A stretch of DNA of 64,000 nucleotides from Setaria digitata. Its lineage: Eukaryota > Nematoda > Chromadorea > Rhabditida > Setariidae. Where the stretch lies: assembly GCA_003640385.1 (NCBI GenBank), contig RCAB01000072.1, forward strand, positions 62,001 through 126,000. The letters run 5' to 3'. Under the pieces are notes generated by a model that ran no database searches, had not been told where the DNA came from, and saw nothing but the letters and a program-made list of their open reading frames with translations. The position numbers were made by a program, and so were the translations under genes. Numbering within the stretch: position 1 is the stretch's first letter; the number at the start of each line of letters is the position of its first letter. Positions 61,649 through 64,000 of this stretch are shown piece by piece.

Positions 61649-63071
61649 TCAGATCATCATATCAGCAATAATTATACTTTCTTGAGATCTTTTTTGTTCA
61701 TCAATGTATTTTCGGGATGATCGGTCCTTGCCGTGCTGTACTCGATCGACCATATACATTCCCGTAATGGATAGTATCAATGCAATAATGAAGAACAGAA
61801 CAGCAATCAGAATTTCATCCCACTAAGGTAGCCTTATCATATCAGTAGTTTAGGAAGAGCTGTAGGAAGAACAGGAAACTGATTAAGCATTAATCCTCTA
61901 AGTTCTAATATATGGGTTTGAAGCAAGGTGGAAATTTGTGGAAATTTTTACATTCTTTACATTGTTAGATCTACGTTCTCCTCTTCAAATCTTTAAATTT
62001 TTAACCTGAAAATCTTTGGAAATACTTTCTTTTTTCTTTGTTACATCAGTTGCTTGACAACTTATTTTCATCTATCACAATAAGTTTTATGGATAACATG
62101 TGAGATATCTCATTGTTTTGTTCAACTAATTTGAGTGTTCAACTTTGCAGATATCACACTTGCCAAGGAGACAAGAAAAAATTTTTTCCACTTATTACGA
62201 TTTTATTTTTAATTCATTATGTTTGGAAATTGATTTTCATTAGTTGATTCACTCAGAAGTGTGCTTCGAACTGTTCTTCCCGAGTTTTCATGGATGAAAA
62301 ACCGATTGATTGAAAAATGTTCCAAATATCCTAACTAACCATATTTTAAACACTAATTGATTTTTTTTAACTTTTCATTTTCAAATTATTTTTCACTCGT
62401 CATCAGTAACTTTCACAAATGATTTCAAACGATTCGATTCATAGAAAATTCCAATTAAAAACCAAGCTGTTCACTTACTCAATTTCGAAACTGACATCAC
62501 TTACTTGTAGCGGATCGTCCATATTCGTTCTAGAAATTTTTATTATTGATGAATTATTTCTCGCTATCATCACTAATTGCTACTACTGATTAAAAATTAA
62601 CAACTGCTTCCTTTCCAGTTTCCTTTAATTGGTTTTTGAGTCGTTCAAATAACTGATGTGATGTGAAGGCAAAAATCGCAAAAATCCTAAGATGTTGGAA
62701 AGTTAATTTGTTTTAAATTAGTTGAAGCATTCTTTAGCTGATCTGTTTTGGACCTCTTGATATTTAATTTCTACTTTAGATATTTTTAATTCTACTTCAT
62801 TTTGAACGAATTTTTGTAATTTTTGATGGAATGTGGAAAAAATAATATAAAACGAAAAAATAACAGAATTTATAATGTAAAGTGGGTTAAAATTCAATTG
62901 AAGTTTTTGAAAAAATACTTTAATAGGTAGAATAAAATAAATTAACATTTTAGCCATTTTAGCACTATAATTCTCTGATATTAATAATCAGTGAATAACT
63001 GATGAACTGAACTTACGTGATGGTAGGATTTTCTTCAACGGAAGAAATATTTTCAGTGATGTTCAAAACCT
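61649..63071 (-). CDS. Small single-pass membrane protein, 3' exons
   Basis: Not identified to family. Exons 63071-63017, 62529-62505 (25-nt microexon) and 61822-61649 join in phase through GT-AG introns and end at TGA. The extracellular part has two N-glycosylation sequons (NIT, NIS in VLNITENISSVEENPTITTN), followed by MDDPLQWDE. One membrane helix follows (ILIAVLFFIIALILSITGMY), then a basic/acidic tail with HGKDRSSRKYIDEQKRSQES ending in IIIADMMI. The first listed exon starts mid-codon, so upstream exons remain, possibly beyond 64000. Size and layout recall KCNE-type accessory subunits (MPS proteins in C. elegans), but no diagnostic motif was verified. Confidence 0.6.
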
Positions 63072-64000
63072 CTGCAAATTAATATTTATTTAAATTTAAA
63101 TTGAATCATTTTGAAGAGTAATAGAATGAGAAGTGACACGACGACAATTTCGAGCCTAACAACAAAACATCAAACAGAAGCGTTTATATTTGCCCATTCT
63201 CAATCTCATTTAATTATTCAACCCATTCAAAATTTCTTAAATAGTTAAAAAGATAAAATTCATTCAATTGCATTTGCAATTTTCGGGCTAACAATTTTGT
63301 GACAGTACAATTCAAAGAATGATTTCGCATTTTATATTACGATATTAAGCGATGGACCATATAATTTGCTATGGTTATTCTAACTATCTTATTTCTATTC
63401 GGCTTTCGAATCATTTGAAACTTATCTGAATAAAATCTTCAGGAAATTACTCAATTTATATATTCATTTTATTCAAAAAAGCACACCAATTTTATTATTC
63501 GTTACATTCCTTCTCACTGCTTCCTGCAACTCCAAATTTCGTTCAAATAACTTTAAATTTGAAACTTATTGTCAGTTAGTAAAATTTCTTCTAATAGTCA
63601 TTTAATTTTAAAATCTTTGATATTCACAATCATAACAACTTCAATAATATATAACTATGTAGTGATAATGGTTTGCAGGAATGCACACTGTTCAGGCACA
63701 CTGCTTTCGTCTTGCGCGAGTTAAATACAACCTTAAAAATTCAACAGAAAATGAAAAACAAACCACCATCACATTGTTTGCAAGTTGTCCGACTGGTAAT
63801 GCTGAGCCCAGAAATAAGACAAATATTCGTGGAGAAAGCAGCCTGTAGTCCAATTAACCTTTTTTAATTACAATTATGCTAACATTCTTATTAATTGAAC
63901 AGTAATTAAATGACTAAATATTTGTTGTCATTTTCAGTCGACTTAGTCTGCTCTTAGACTTGTTTTTTAGCTGTTTTGATTTCATCAAGCCAGTTTTAGT
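63072..64000. other. Right edge, unresolved
   Basis: Probably intron or upstream part of the membrane-protein gene. A plus-strand open stretch after a TTTGCAG acceptor at about 63679-63867 (ECTLFRHTAFVLRELNTTLK) could be an exon of another gene running the other way, but only one boundary is visible. Confidence 0.3.

Overview
The window looks like nuclear DNA from a nematode, probably a spirurid (filarial-type) species. It is strongly AT-rich. Its genes are split into many small exons with GT-AG introns, often with acceptors of the TTTTCAG or TTTTTAG kind. Several start codons sit just downstream of an isolated 3' splice acceptor, as expected where a spliced leader is added in trans. Two proteins are recognisable orthologues of Caenorhabditis elegans genes. 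No bacterial-type features, CRISPR arrays, or tRNA or rRNA genes were seen. The species assignment is inference.

Left end (1-7.0 kb, minus strand): smc-4, a condensin core ATPase. Twenty-two exons could be joined in phase from the start codon at 7020 to an exon ending at 59; the C-terminal part lies off the left edge. From 8.1 to 12.7 kb there are three small, unfamiliar candidate genes: a cysteine-rich, cystine-knot-like protein (plus), a secreted protein with an unresolved exon junction (minus), and an orphan protein with a His-rich start (plus). From 12.7 to 19.6 kb no gene is recognisable.

Middle (19.6-22.7 kb, plus): a nine-exon Cys-loop ligand-gated ion channel subunit of a divergent nematode type. 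From 24.8 to 45.8 kb (minus) runs one large gene, the orthologue of dyc-1 / NOS1AP (CAPON). It has a complete PTB domain, a long proline/serine-rich linker, a coiled coil, and apparently two alternative 3' ends. A large intron holds a likely alternative first exon whose phase fits the PTB tail exon exactly.

Right end (45.8-64 kb): mostly non-coding, with small GC-richer islands of weak coding potential, a 30-bp minisatellite at 59.87-60.42 kb, and the 3' exons of a small single-pass membrane protein (minus, 61.6-63.1 kb). Exon boundaries were chosen by eye from GT-AG sites and phase agreement; no alignment or transcript data were available.
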